Origin: Promethearchaeota archaeon
GTDB taxonomy: Archaea; Asgardarchaeota; Lokiarchaeia; Sigyniarchaeales; SOKP01
Assembly (NCBI GenBank): GCA_016839585.1
Contig: JAEOTZ010000072.1
Coordinates: 1-64,000, forward strand
Direction: 5' to 3'
Length of the DNA: 64,000 bases
Part shown: positions 8,902 to 18,243 of the stretch, piece by piece
Position numbering within the stretch: the first letter of the stretch is position 1
How the letters are laid out: each line of letters opens with the position of its first letter
The notes under the pieces: generated by a model
Seen by the model: only the letters and a program-made list of their open reading frames with translations
Told to the model about the DNA's origin: nothing
Databases searched by the model: none
Program-made: the position numbers and the translations under genes

Positions 8902-9885
8902 GTGAAGGTAAAAATGTCATCAATCGCAGAAGATCTCAGAAAAAAAATGATGTTTGTTTTAAAAGAAGAAGAAGAGAAAACAGATTTAGAAAATCTTGCC
9001 GTTTTATCTAGAGTAGGAATGAAGGTTGCTAGTGCTGTTTCATCAGAATTAGATGCTGATGCAACTTCTGCCTCTAGTACTGCACTTATTGATTTAGGAT
9101 TACGATTAAACCAAGCGACAATTCATGGTGCATTAACAGAAATTATACTACATAATAAATCAGGATATAGTATATTGATGGCAATTAATGATGAATATAT
9201 TGTATTTGGGGGATTAAGAAAAAGTTATAGAATTGGATTTTATCTAGGATATTTACGCGAATTAGCTAGGAAATTAAATAGATTACTATCTGGAGATAAA
9301 GAAACTGAAATGACACTTTCCTTAGAAGAACCGGAAGTTGAGAAAATAAAACCTGAACAAGTGGAAGAAGAACCAAAATTTCTAAAAATTCCTTCAGTTG
9401 AACAGGATAAGGAAGCATTAAACGGTTTATTAGGGTTCTTGGATGATTGGGAAAAAGAAGGGGCTGAATTCGAGGAATTAGAAGCAGAAAGCATAGATCA
9501 TATAGTAACAATTCCAAAATCGGTTGGGTTAGATTTTGATAAAGAAGTTAAGCATATAACCGAAGAAATGCCCACTGATGTACCTGAAACTTTAATATCA
9601 GAAGATCAAACTCAATTTAAAGTGTATAATGATGAAGTACCTCCAGTTCCACTTGAAGATTATACTCCAATGGAAATTGAAGAAGAACCGGTATCCCAAG
9701 AAAGAGCAATTAGAGAAAAAATGCCTCCTCTCGATAAATTACCTTCATTTGAAGAATTGGCCCCTCCTGATTTTGACTCGGCGTATGAAGCCACTGAATA
9801 TGACACGGAATTTATTTTAGAAGAAGAATCTGGAGCGATAGATTCTATATTAAAAGATCTCGGTTGGGATGAAGAAGAGGACTAA
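8902..9885 (+). CDS. Roadblock/LC7 domain protein with long acidic tail
   Basis: The first 130 residues look like a Roadblock/LC7 (longin-like) domain: LAVLSRVGMKVASAVSSELDADATSASS, then a Gly/His-rich strand region with ILMAINDEYIVFGGL. The remaining 190 residues are Glu/Pro-rich and probably disordered, ending with a short helix before WDEEED. Roadblock proteins commonly regulate small GTPases, and two such GTPases lie in this window. A GTG at 8902 gives 327 residues, but AGGT lies 5 nt before the ATG at 8914, so the start MSSIAEDL is more likely. The acidic tail is unusual for the family. Partner and function are unknown. Confidence 0.8.
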   Translation: MKVKMSSIAEDLRKKMMFVLKEEEEKTDLENLAVLSRVGMKVASAVSSELDADATSASSTALIDLGLRLNQATIHGALTEIILHNKSGYSILMAINDEYIVFGGLRKSYRIGFYLGYLRELARKLNRLLSGDKETEMTLSLEEPEVEKIKPEQVEEEPKFLKIPSVEQDKEALNGLLGFLDDWEKEGAEFEELEAESIDHIVTIPKSVGLDFDKEVKHITEEMPTDVPETLISEDQTQFKVYNDEVPPVPLEDYTPMEIEEEPVSQERAIREKMPPLDKLPSFEELAPPDFDSAYEATEYDTEFILEEESGAIDSILKDLGWDEEED

Positions 9886-10038
9886 AAGAGTTTTTTAAAA
9901 GTTTAATTACTATTTCTTTTTTTGTTAAGTTCTTGCTTAAATACTTAAATTTGATAAACTTTTATATAAGTTCATTGTTAATCTATATTTAAACAAAATT
10001 TATCAAAAATGTATTAAATACTTAAATTGTGAATTAGA

Positions 10039-11409
10039 ATGAGTGAATCAGATGAGATAGTGAGAGAAAGAACTAGTAATTTTAAAAAAACTCTCTTTGG
10101 ATCACCAAGATTAGGAACTTCAATCGTGCTTGGTATCGAAGGATGGGCTTTATTCACTCTCTATACTTCCGGTTATAGATTACCTCCATTTCAAGCTGGT
10201 TTCATAATTAGTATGGGCTATTTAACTATTGCCCTGTCCCAGTTTTTATTTGGATGGCTTAGTGATGCTAAATATACACGTTGGGGACGCAGAAAACCAT
10301 ATATCATAATATTTGCTCCAATCTTAGGAATGGCCACCATTTTCTTATTGTTACCTGGCTTTATGATTGACCTTAATGATAAAAAAATCCTATTTACATG
10401 GATGTTAGTATGGGAGGTTCTATTTAGGTTTTCTTATTCTGTTACTACCCCCTACCAAGCGTGGATGGCAGAAGAATTCCCAGTAGAAGAAAGACCTAAA
10501 GTTTCTCAATTTCAAAACACATTTAATTACATAGGGAATGGAATTATGGCACTTTTTTCTTTAATTATTCTAACGAGTTATATAGATGATTTAAAAGCAG
10601 TTGCTGATCTAAATATCTCTATTCCATTAGATCTAAGTATTCCAATAATAATTTTCGGAATTATGACCATCGTATTGTTTTATATAATTGCTTTTAAAAT
10701 GCCAATAGAGCCACATTACAAAATAGAATCAAATCTTATTGAAAATCTAAAAACTATTGTTAAAAATAAAAATTTTATGTTAATTGTTCTAATGGTAGGT
10801 ATATCAGGTCTTGGTTGGTCTATGATAACAACCGCTATGTTAAAATATCTTGATGATGCTTTAAATTTGAGTGATACTGATTACATTATTGCGGCAGTTT
10901 CGTTGCTACTAACAATTTTCATATTTTTATATCTTTGGAGAAGAGCAATTCAAAAAATAGGTAAAAAACGAACTCTGCTATATGTGTTTCTTCTTGCCGT
11001 AATATTTCTTCCAATTACCCTTTTAGGATTTCTACCAATGGATAATTTCTTAATTCTGGGAATAATATTCATTGTAGGGATTGGTGCTATCTTGGGAGGT
11101 TGGTATTTGTTCCCATATATTGTCTATGCTGATGTTGCAGAAGATGATGAAAAATTAACGGGAGAATTAAAAGCGGGAATATATTCAGGATTTCCTTCTA
11201 TAATTCTTAACCTATTTCAAGCAGGTGGAGCTTTTTTTATTGGAGCTATATTGTCTTTACCTGATTTAACAAGAGATTATGTTCCAGAACCATATTCATT
11301 CTCAATTGGATTACTTATATTCGGACCAATTGTGTCAGTTATATTGCTTATTTCTTATTTCTATACGAGGAAATTTGTCCAATTAGATTATGAATGGGAA
11401 AAGAAGTAA
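10039..11409 (+). CDS. Glycoside/hexuronide:cation symporter (MFS, GPH-type)
   Basis: A 456-residue membrane protein with about 12 transmembrane segments. Diagnostic features are the GWLSDAKYTRWGRRKPYI loop after helix 2, a glycoside-pentoside-hexuronide (MelB-like) or SLC45-like signature, and conserved charged and Gly residues in the second half (RRAIQKIGKKRTLLY; YADVAEDDEKLTGELKAGIYSGF). Such proteins import sugars or glycosides with cations. The substrate cannot be deduced, but the nearby GH57 gene makes a carbohydrate plausible. The ATG follows GTGAATTAGA, a weak Shine-Dalgarno. It is monocistronic here. Confidence 0.85.
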   Translation: MSESDEIVRERTSNFKKTLFGSPRLGTSIVLGIEGWALFTLYTSGYRLPPFQAGFIISMGYLTIALSQFLFGWLSDAKYTRWGRRKPYIIIFAPILGMATIFLLLPGFMIDLNDKKILFTWMLVWEVLFRFSYSVTTPYQAWMAEEFPVEERPKVSQFQNTFNYIGNGIMALFSLIILTSYIDDLKAVADLNISIPLDLSIPIIIFGIMTIVLFYIIAFKMPIEPHYKIESNLIENLKTIVKNKNFMLIVLMVGISGLGWSMITTAMLKYLDDALNLSDTDYIIAAVSLLLTIFIFLYLWRRAIQKIGKKRTLLYVFLLAVIFLPITLLGFLPMDNFLILGIIFIVGIGAILGGWYLFPYIVYADVAEDDEKLTGELKAGIYSGFPSIILNLFQAGGAFFIGAILSLPDLTRDYVPEPYSFSIGLLIFGPIVSVILLISYFYTRKFVQLDYEWEKK

Positions 11410-11517
11410 ATTAAAATTTAAATTAATAATTTTTTTTTTATTTTGTTTTAAAGTTTTTTTAAAGACTAATCTTTGCTTGAATAAAATCAATAAGCAGTGA
11501 ATAATTAATTTTTAATA

Positions 11518-12879
11518 ATGATGATCTTCCATAAAGTTCTTGAAATTTATTCGAAGTACTATATTTGTCTCCATTGTGTAGGACGTATGTTTTCTTTACT
11601 AGGTACAAGTACAACGAATAAAAAAAGAGGATATTCATTATTACTTTCATTAACTATGGAAAACCATCGTAAATATTTATCCAATGGTGATGATCAACAA
11701 GCAGAAGCATTGAAATATTTAAAAATTCTAGCTGAAAACGCTCATTTTTTACCTGCTCAAAAAGTTCTGGAAAATGAGGGAATTGAGTATTCAGAGAAAC
11801 ACCCATATCAAGCTTGCTACATATGTCATGATATATTTTCCAATATTGATAATTATATAAATAAAGTGAAGGTTAAACTTAAGGGGATTGAATTTAATAA
11901 TTTCTTGGTCGGTTCAAGTCCGGATTCACAGATAATTAATAACGAAGATAAATTTAAGACAGAATTTAAGCTCTTAGAAGCAGAAGCTTTTAAAAGTCAT
12001 TTCAATCGTAAAATTGGAAAAAAATTAATGGTTATGTTAAAAAAAACTCCCGAATTTAATAACCCGGATATTTTAATTATATATTCTTTAAGTTTTGATT
12101 CTTTTAAGATAGATATAATAATTAAATCGCTTTTTATTTACGGGAGATATAATAAATTGATAAGAGGAATCCCACAAACTCATTGGTTCTGCAAAAATTG
12201 TCTGGGAAAAGGATGTGAACAATGTGATTTCACTGGAAAGCAATATTTAACTAGTATAGAAGAATTAATTAGTCCTGAATTTGTTAAGGAATCGGAAGCT
12301 ACTGATTCTAAATTTCATGGTGCTGGAAGAGAAGATATTGATGTAAGGATGCTAGGTACTGGAAGGCCATTCATTCTTGAATTAAGAAATCCAAAAGTTA
12401 GGAACTTAAATTTAGTATATATAGAAAAAATAATTAATAAATCTCTTAAAAAAAAAGTAAAAGTTTCAAATTTAAAATATAGTAATAAGAAAGAAGTAAT
12501 TAAACTTAAAGCCGAATCAAAAAATACAAAAAAAACATATAAAGCAGTGGTCCAAGTGCAAAATAGGATTACTAAAGAATTTTTTGAAGAAAAACTAAGA
12601 AAATTGAAAACGATCTTTGAAAATCAAAAAATACATCAAAGAACACCAATTAGAGTTTCTCATCGTCGTGTTGATAAGGTTAGAAAAAAAATTATCTATA
12701 AAATAACGGGAAAATATATTAAATCAAATTTATTTGAATTTACTATTGAAACACAAGGGGGTACTTATATTAAAGAGCTTATTAATGGTGATCAAGGGCG
12801 AACATCTCCGTCTTTTTCAGAGGTTTTTAAAATACCATTAATTTTTATAGAATTAGATGTACTAGAAATCTCAATCTAA
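11518..12879 (+). CDS. pus10: tRNA pseudouridine synthase Pus10
   Basis: A 453-residue protein of the archaeal Pus10 family, which makes pseudouridine 54 and 55 in tRNA. The N-terminal THUMP-containing part includes CLHCVGRMFSLLG and CYICHDIF, which give the zinc-binding Cys pairs. The catalytic part has CKNCLGKGCEQCDFTGKQY, HGAGREDIDVRMLGTGRPF with the expected catalytic Asp, and FTIETQGGTYIKELINGDQGRTSP near the end. Length fits the family. The TrmY gene at 59640, which methylates the pseudouridine at 54, is a functional partner elsewhere in the window. Two adjacent ATGs are possible starts. Confidence 0.93.
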   Translation: MMIFHKVLEIYSKYYICLHCVGRMFSLLGTSTTNKKRGYSLLLSLTMENHRKYLSNGDDQQAEALKYLKILAENAHFLPAQKVLENEGIEYSEKHPYQACYICHDIFSNIDNYINKVKVKLKGIEFNNFLVGSSPDSQIINNEDKFKTEFKLLEAEAFKSHFNRKIGKKLMVMLKKTPEFNNPDILIIYSLSFDSFKIDIIIKSLFIYGRYNKLIRGIPQTHWFCKNCLGKGCEQCDFTGKQYLTSIEELISPEFVKESEATDSKFHGAGREDIDVRMLGTGRPFILELRNPKVRNLNLVYIEKIINKSLKKKVKVSNLKYSNKKEVIKLKAESKNTKKTYKAVVQVQNRITKEFFEEKLRKLKTIFENQKIHQRTPIRVSHRRVDKVRKKIIYKITGKYIKSNLFEFTIETQGGTYIKELINGDQGRTSPSFSEVFKIPLIFIELDVLEISI

Positions 12880-12989
12880 GATTGATACTAAATAAAACAT
12901 TCAAATAAAATCAAAAAATAAATAAACAATTATTCATAATTCTACTAAATCAATTGATTTATTTTCATATTACCAATTAAAAACACGAT

Positions 12990-13313
12990 TTGGGTAATTT
13001 GGTCAAGCATAGGGGCTATAGGAAAAAAACTCGCCAAAAGCACAGAAAAAATGTCCGTAAACGAGGACTTGGAAGTATTGAAAAATATTTAATTGATTAT
13101 AAAATTAACGATAAAGTTGATATAATAACTGATCCATCTGTTCATAGCCGTGGAATGCCACATTCCAGATTCCACGGGCGTACTGGCACAATAACGGGAC
13201 AAAGAGGGCGTTGTTATTTAGTGGAAGTAAAGTTAGGTAAATCTATGAAAACATTAATAATTGGAAAAGAGCACTTAAGGTTGAATAGAATCTCTGCTAA
13301 AGCAAAAGAATAA
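12990..13313 (+). CDS. rpl21e: Ribosomal protein eL21 (L21e)
   Basis: A 107-residue large-subunit protein of the L21e family. Typical blocks are HRGYRKKTRQKHRKNVRKRG at the N-terminus, DKVDIITDPSVHSRGMPHSRFHGRTG and VIGQRG-like ITGQRGRCYLVEV. The first TTG is at 12990. A second in-frame TTG at 12999 would give MVKHRGY, closer to the usual family N-terminus, so either may be used. It is followed 16 bp later by rpoF, the common archaeal order (eL21, RpoF, DUF655, KsgA), so an operon is likely. Confidence 0.95.
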   Translation: MGNLVKHRGYRKKTRQKHRKNVRKRGLGSIEKYLIDYKINDKVDIITDPSVHSRGMPHSRFHGRTGTITGQRGRCYLVEVKLGKSMKTLIIGKEHLRLNRISAKAKE

Positions 13314-13329
13314 AGATGAGGGTAATTTA

Positions 13330-13695
13330 ATGTCTGGACGAAAAGTTGATGAAAAAATAGTTTCTATACCTGAAGTAAAAGATATTATGGAAAATGTAAA
13401 GGAAAAGATATTAGAAATTGATTCCGAAGAGGATATGTCGCATTTTCAAGAAATAACTTATAATTACGTAAATAAATTTTCTAAGATACCAACAAAAATC
13501 GCGATTAAAATTATAAAATTTTTAGTGGATAAATATGATATTGAAGAAAATTATGCTATAAACGTTGTAAATATTGATCCTCAATCTGTTCCAGAATTGC
13601 GGATGATTTTTGAGAAGTCTTATAATGGAAAAACTTTAAATGACGATCAATTACAAGAGATTCTTTACCAGATCGAAGATATCAAAACATCATAA
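13330..13695 (+). CDS. rpoF: RNA polymerase subunit F (Rpb4 homologue)
   Basis: A 121-residue RpoF/Rpb4 protein. It forms the stalk of RNA polymerase with subunit E. The N-terminal part (IPEVKDIMENVKEKIL) and C-terminal HRDC-like helices (KIPTKIAIKIIKFLVDKYDIEENYAINVVNIDPQSVPELRMIF) match the family, with the conserved N-I-x-P motif. The ATG at 13330 follows GAGGGT at good spacing, 16 bp after eL21. Subunit E is not in the window. The gene is in its usual place in the archaeal eL21 to KsgA cluster. Confidence 0.93.
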   Translation: MSGRKVDEKIVSIPEVKDIMENVKEKILEIDSEEDMSHFQEITYNYVNKFSKIPTKIAIKIIKFLVDKYDIEENYAINVVNIDPQSVPELRMIFEKSYNGKTLNDDQLQEILYQIEDIKTS

Positions 13696-13867
13696 CTAAA
13701 ATCTTCACAGATAAGAAATTTTTACACTAAGTTATGAAATCCGAAGAATTTATAAATCTATGTTGTTTTAAATTTTAATGAATACTCTCTCAATATTAAG
13801 TTAAAAAAGTTAAAAAAAATTTTTAGTATGGTAAACGGAAAAGTAAAAATTAAAACAAAAAGTTATT

Positions 13868-14509
13868 ATGGAAAGAAGAGACCAATACAGAAGGACAGCT
13901 CGAAGAAAACCCTATCGAGGTCGTCCAAGAGAGAAAAAGCAATTCATAAAGAAGTTTCGAGATGTAGTAATCCTAGATTTATTACTACATGGTCATCCAG
14001 AGGAAGATAGGCCAAGTTGGGCAAAAACTCCTTTAGCTCAAGTACTTACTTTTCCTGATTTTGTACTATATGAAGTTAAAGTTAATAAAAATTCTGATAT
14101 AAAGGTACAAGAACAGAAAACTTATGAAGCTTTCCTGAGGGAAGTAAAATTAAGAGATGTTTTAAAAAAAATTGATTATAACGATTTAACTAATACCTCA
14201 AAAGCTTTAATCCAGTCAATTCTTGAAAAACAAGTATTAAAATATGAGGAAGAATTTATAAATTTCTTCAATAATTCTACTTCGATTACTCCTAGAATGC
14301 ACGCTTTAAAACTGCTGCCCGGTATAGGACAGAAGCATATGTGGGAGATTCTGGAGGCAAGAGAGAAACAAAAATTTACAACTTTTCAAGATATTGCAGA
14401 TAGAACAAGTATATCAAACCCTGCTAAGTTGATTACCCAAAGAATTATTAAAGAACTTCAAAGGGATGCAAAATACTATCTTTTTAGCAAAACCCAAAAA
14501 TATGAATAA
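13868..14509 (+). CDS. DUF655 helix-hairpin-helix nucleic-acid-binding protein
   Basis: A 213-residue DUF655 protein. The N-terminus is very basic (RRDQYRRTARRKPYRGRPREKKQ), then comes FRDVVILDLLLHGHPEEDRP, typical of the family. The C-terminal half has the helix-hairpin-helix LHALKLLPGIGQKHMWEILEAREK-like segment (actual MHALKLLPGIGQKHMWEIL), also usual. This family sits between RpoF and KsgA in many archaea. It probably binds RNA or DNA, with possible ties to ribosome biogenesis, but no activity is established by this sequence. It ends 5 bp before ksgA. A shorter open frame overlaps its start in another phase and is not the gene. Confidence 0.9.
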   Translation: MERRDQYRRTARRKPYRGRPREKKQFIKKFRDVVILDLLLHGHPEEDRPSWAKTPLAQVLTFPDFVLYEVKVNKNSDIKVQEQKTYEAFLREVKLRDVLKKIDYNDLTNTSKALIQSILEKQVLKYEEEFINFFNNSTSITPRMHALKLLPGIGQKHMWEILEAREKQKFTTFQDIADRTSISNPAKLITQRIIKELQRDAKYYLFSKTQKYE

Positions 14510-14514
14510 ATAGA

Positions 14515-15378
14515 ATGACATATAAAGATGTAAGACTAATTCTCAAAAGGTTAAATTTAAGACCTAAAAGACATTTAGGGCAAAATTTCCTTGTTGATAA
14601 TAACACTTTAAACAAGGTTATTTCAGAGTCGCATATTAAAAAGGATGATATAATATTAGAGATCGGCCCAGGTTTGGGAGCCTTAACAGAGAGATTAATT
14701 GAGAAGGCGAAAAAAGTATATGCTATTGAAATTGATCCTATTCTTTGTAAATATATTTCAGAAAAATTCTCAAATCATAGAAATATTGAGATCACAAATG
14801 GAGATATCTTAAAAGTGGACATTCCTTTTAATAATAAAGTTGTTTCTAATATTCCTTACAAAATAACTGGTCCAATTTTTGAAAGAATTTTTTTTAAAGA
14901 AAAACCTCCTCAAGGAATCCTAATAATAGAAAAAAATATTGCTGATAGAATATTTTTCGAAGGAGATTATAAAAAATATTCTAGAATTACGATTAGTTTT
15001 AATTCTTTTATGAAACCAATTTCAAAATTCACAATTCCTCGGAATTCTTTTTATCCAGTTCCAAAAATCGATCTTGCTTTGATAAACACAGCACCTAAAG
15101 CCCAAATAAACCAATTTTTATTAAAAGATGATGGAAAGAAATTCTACTTAAAGTTTTTAGCTGGAATTATGCCTTACAAGAATAAAAATATTGTAAATGC
15201 AATTGAATTATTTTTAAAACAAAATGGAATAAGTAAATTGGATAAAAAAGAAATTTTACAGATTCTTAAAAAAAAAAAATTTAATAATTACAAAATTTTT
15301 AGCTATAAAATAGAAGAATTAATAGAATTAAGTAAATTAGTTTTCAATTTCTATAACTTAAAAAAAAATAGTGATTAA
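14515..15378 (+). CDS. ksgA: rRNA adenine dimethyltransferase KsgA/Dim1
   Basis: A 287-residue methyltransferase that dimethylates two adjacent adenines in the 3' hairpin of 16S rRNA. The motifs are in order: RPKRHLGQNFLVDNN at the N-terminus, ILEIGPGLGALTERL as the S-adenosylmethionine site, EIDPILCKY with the acidic loop, and NIPYKITGPI around residues 112-121 as the catalytic N-[IL]-P-Y motif. C-terminal helices are present. It starts 5 bp after the DUF655 gene and overlaps the HemK gene by 8 bp, so it is in the middle of an operon. Confidence 0.96.
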   Translation: MTYKDVRLILKRLNLRPKRHLGQNFLVDNNTLNKVISESHIKKDDIILEIGPGLGALTERLIEKAKKVYAIEIDPILCKYISEKFSNHRNIEITNGDILKVDIPFNNKVVSNIPYKITGPIFERIFFKEKPPQGILIIEKNIADRIFFEGDYKKYSRITISFNSFMKPISKFTIPRNSFYPVPKIDLALINTAPKAQINQFLLKDDGKKFYLKFLAGIMPYKNKNIVNAIELFLKQNGISKLDKKEILQILKKKKFNNYKIFSYKIEELIELSKLVFNFYNLKKNSD

Positions 15379-16066
15379 GATCAATTCTTTCCCTGATCCA
15401 ATAATAGAATATGATTTTGAGAATGTATATCCTCCATCTGAGGATACTTATCTATTAATTGATTATTTCAAAGAATCTGTAAATGAAAAATACTTTGACG
15501 GAATAAACATTAAATATATTAAAAACATATTAGATTTAGGGACTGGAACAGGTATTATAGCAATATTTTTTCAATTAATTACACAAAATTTCGTTAATTT
15601 TAATCCTAAGATTTATGCTTCTGATATTTTAGAAGAAGCTTTAATTTGTGTCAAGTTAAATGAAAAATTAAATGGCATTAAAAAAAAAATAACATTTATA
15701 AAATCAGATCTATTTAAATCATTTCCTTTAAATTTGAAAAATACCTTTGATATAATTATTTTCAATCCTCCATATTTACCATCTCTGGATGATCTCAATG
15801 AGAAAGAGAGAGAATTAAATATCGATTATAGCTGGAATGGCGGTATAAAAGGCTACGAACTAGTTCTTAAATTTATTGAACAAGCAAGACAGTTTCTCAA
15901 TTTACACCATAAGTGCTATATATATTTTATTAATTCAAGTAGAACTAATTTAAATGATTTTAACTATATATTAAAGCAAAAAGGGTATGAAAATGAGATT
16001 TTGAATAAAAAACATATTTTTTTTGAAGATATCATTTTAAATAGGTTAACTTTAAGGAAATATTAA
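15371..16066 (+). CDS. HemK/Mtq2-like N5-glutamine methyltransferase
   Basis: A 231-residue class I methyltransferase. The order is YPPSEDTYLLIDYF at the N-terminus, LDLGTGTGIIAIFF as motif I, YASDI as the acidic loop, and NPPYLPS at about residues 132-138 as the N-P-P-Y substrate motif. The short form without the HemK N-terminal bundle resembles archaeal/eukaryotic Mtq2 (HemK2), which methylates the GGQ glutamine of release factor aRF1, probably with a Trm112 partner not seen here. It uses GTG and overlaps ksgA by 8 bp, and also overlaps the convergent nurA end by 4 bp. Confidence 0.9.
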   Translation: MIKINSFPDPIIEYDFENVYPPSEDTYLLIDYFKESVNEKYFDGINIKYIKNILDLGTGTGIIAIFFQLITQNFVNFNPKIYASDILEEALICVKLNEKLNGIKKKITFIKSDLFKSFPLNLKNTFDIIIFNPPYLPSLDDLNEKERELNIDYSWNGGIKGYELVLKFIEQARQFLNLHHKCYIYFINSSRTNLNDFNYILKQKGYENEILNKKHIFFEDIILNRLTLRKY

Positions 16067-17343
16067 AACGGTCTTCTATTTCTTCTCTTACCTAATAATG
16101 ATATTCCATATTTATTTAAAGTCCTAGTTAAATTATTAAATAAAAGATTTATTTCACTTTTCTTAAAAACAGCTCTTCTATGAGCTTCAATTTGTGGGAT
16201 AGGCAATCCATAATGCTCATTTAAGCTTGAAATTGGTAACAATATTGAAGAAATTAAATCAGCTTTTTCCGAGGCTTTTTTAAGAGAATGTTTTTCATTC
16301 ATAAAAAATTCAATTCTGCATGGCGTATCATAGAAAGCAGTTTTAAGATAAAAAGCATAAAATGAAAGAGGAAAATAGTATGGAATTTCTTTTTTTATTC
16401 CAGTATCTCTAATTTTATCGATTTCTCTTTTACAATTAAAAATACAACTTCTTTCAGCTTTTTTTAATAATCGATTAAATAAATCTAAATCAGAGAAATA
16501 ATTCATTATATCTCTGTAATTAATTTTAATAAAATCATTTAAATTTGATTTATTGGGTAATAATAATTGGATAGATTCACTTAATAAATGTGTTAAAGCA
16601 GAAGTTCTTGTATCTTTAATTGAACCAATTAATATAATTCCTTTTTCTTTACAGGTTAAATATAAATTATGATACTCTTTTAATAATAAATCATAATTCT
16701 TAGATATTTCAGGATCTTTGGAGAAAAGTAAATTAATAGGCATAATGACAATTGAACCGTCGATAATCACAATATCGATATCAGTATATCTATTAATCAT
16801 GTTGTTAAGTAAATTAATTTCCATGAATTTCATGTCCATTGAGATCTTAGCTTCAATTGCGGTGTCATCACGATTCAAATAATTTCCCTGCACAGTATAA
16901 TTATTAAATCCATTTAAGTCCGGAAAATATGTAATATTTGCTGAGTGATTTTTGTAAAATAAATATTTTACTGCTATAGCTTTTAGAAATGAAAAGTCCA
17001 CATTCATAAATTTTTTAACAACTGAACTTCCATCTACACTAACGACATTTAATCCTCTAATATTTGAGGATTTAACTTGTTGTTTTAAAAAAGATTCTTT
17101 AATATAATATTTAGAATAATTAATTAATCCCGAAAAATCTAAATCATCGAGATTTTTTATTATTATTTCTATAAATTCAGTTTTTACTTTTTCAAGCTCA
17201 ATATATTCATTCGCGATAGCTTTTAGATATTTTAGTAGAATTTGTTCTTTTGTAAAACTTGTATAAGATAAATTTTCTTTTTCTTTTAACAAATAATTTG
17301 TATGTTTACTATTAGACTTTAACGAATTATTCTCAATTGTCAT
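16063..17343 (-). CDS. nurA: NurA-domain 5'-3' nuclease
   Basis: A 426-residue protein with the two acidic NurA signatures, VVSVDGSSV with Asp104 and DIVIIDGSIV with Asp195, and a C-terminal HYGLPIPQIEAHRRAVF segment common in the family. NurA works with HerA and Mre11-Rad50 in end resection in archaea. HerA, Mre11 and Rad50 are not in the window, so only the nuclease is placed. The N-terminal 80 residues are helical and charged. The gene is convergent with HemK, sharing 4 bp at the ends. Confidence 0.85.
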   Translation of the reverse strand: MTIENNSLKSNSKHTNYLLKEKENLSYTSFTKEQILLKYLKAIANEYIELEKVKTEFIEIIIKNLDDLDFSGLINYSKYYIKESFLKQQVKSSNIRGLNVVSVDGSSVVKKFMNVDFSFLKAIAVKYLFYKNHSANITYFPDLNGFNNYTVQGNYLNRDDTAIEAKISMDMKFMEINLLNNMINRYTDIDIVIIDGSIVIMPINLLFSKDPEISKNYDLLLKEYHNLYLTCKEKGIILIGSIKDTRTSALTHLLSESIQLLLPNKSNLNDFIKINYRDIMNYFSDLDLFNRLLKKAERSCIFNCKREIDKIRDTGIKKEIPYYFPLSFYAFYLKTAFYDTPCRIEFFMNEKHSLKKASEKADLISSILLPISSLNEHYGLPIPQIEAHRRAVFKKSEINLLFNNLTRTLNKYGISLLGKRRNRRPF

Positions 17344-17436
17344 TTAGAGTATTTAAAAATAGGATAAAAATAATAATAATGAGATATTTAATTTTTTGAT
17401 TTCTTGAAGTTTTAAGAACATATATATCTCAGATAA

Positions 17437-18090
17437 ATGTCCATCCAAATTGGAAGAAACCCATGGATTTTAATTGGGTTATCATCTCTTGAAATTTTAT
17501 TCGTCATTTTACCAGCATTTATCGCTGGAAAAATTGAGAAAAAAGGAGTTAGAGAAGAACTAACTGAGATGGGTTTTAAAAAAAATCAAGATTCATTGAT
17601 AGTAAATCTATTAAAAATCTTCACTGGTATTGGAATTGGTATTTTACTTTTTGCAACTGGTGGTTTAATTATTTACTTTTTCAGAGATATTATTGTTAAT
17701 TTCATATTCGGAACGACTTTCGTGCAACATGGTGATGCAGGAGCAATTTCAACCCAACCAATTCAACCGAGTATAATTCAAGTAATGATAATCATTGTTT
17801 TACAAATTTTGATTATTGGAATTTGTGAAGAAGCCTTCTTCCGAGCATTTTTAATAAACAAATTTAAAAATAAAATGAGATTAAGATATGCCTTTATATT
17901 CTCGTCAATATTTTTTACACTTTACCATGTTCCTCCCTTTTTAGTGCCAATTACAACCATGATTACTTTTTTCGGATATTATTTTAGTATTGGACTTTTG
18001 TTATCTTTTATTTTTATATATTTTGATTATTCAATAATCCCTGTCTCAATTGCTCATTCTATTTTCAATATTTTAATCATTATAATATGA
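17437..18090 (+). CDS. CPBP family intramembrane protease
   Basis: A 217-residue integral membrane protein with about six hydrophobic helices. It keeps all three CPBP motifs: EEAFFRAFL with Glu131, Glu132 and Arg136, FTLYH with His near 163, and a final HSIFN with His near 206. These form the metal or glutamate active site known from the Rce1/Abi group. Targets in archaea are unknown. Unlike the zinc-ribbon relative at 6895, this copy looks catalytically complete. It starts with ATG and lies between NurA and a small GTPase, each in its own transcription unit. Confidence 0.87.
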   Translation: MSIQIGRNPWILIGLSSLEILFVILPAFIAGKIEKKGVREELTEMGFKKNQDSLIVNLLKIFTGIGIGILLFATGGLIIYFFRDIIVNFIFGTTFVQHGDAGAISTQPIQPSIIQVMIIIVLQILIIGICEEAFFRAFLINKFKNKMRLRYAFIFSSIFFTLYHVPPFLVPITTMITFFGYYFSIGLLLSFIFIYFDYSIIPVSIAHSIFNILIIII

Positions 18091-18243
18091 GTAATATTTC
18101 ATTTTAAAATAATAACTTTAAATTAAACAAAATTTAATTAATACTTGGTATATTAATATTTTAAATTTAAATCTATAAAATAACATAATAAATATAAATA
18201 TTGTAAAAAAATCAACTCCAATTTCTAATTTGAATAATAAGTA

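Noticed and set aside
13828-14010. A 60-codon open frame starting just before the DUF655 gene
   Set aside because: It overlaps the well-conserved DUF655 frame in another phase, is Lys/Ser-rich without any family pattern, and ends abruptly.
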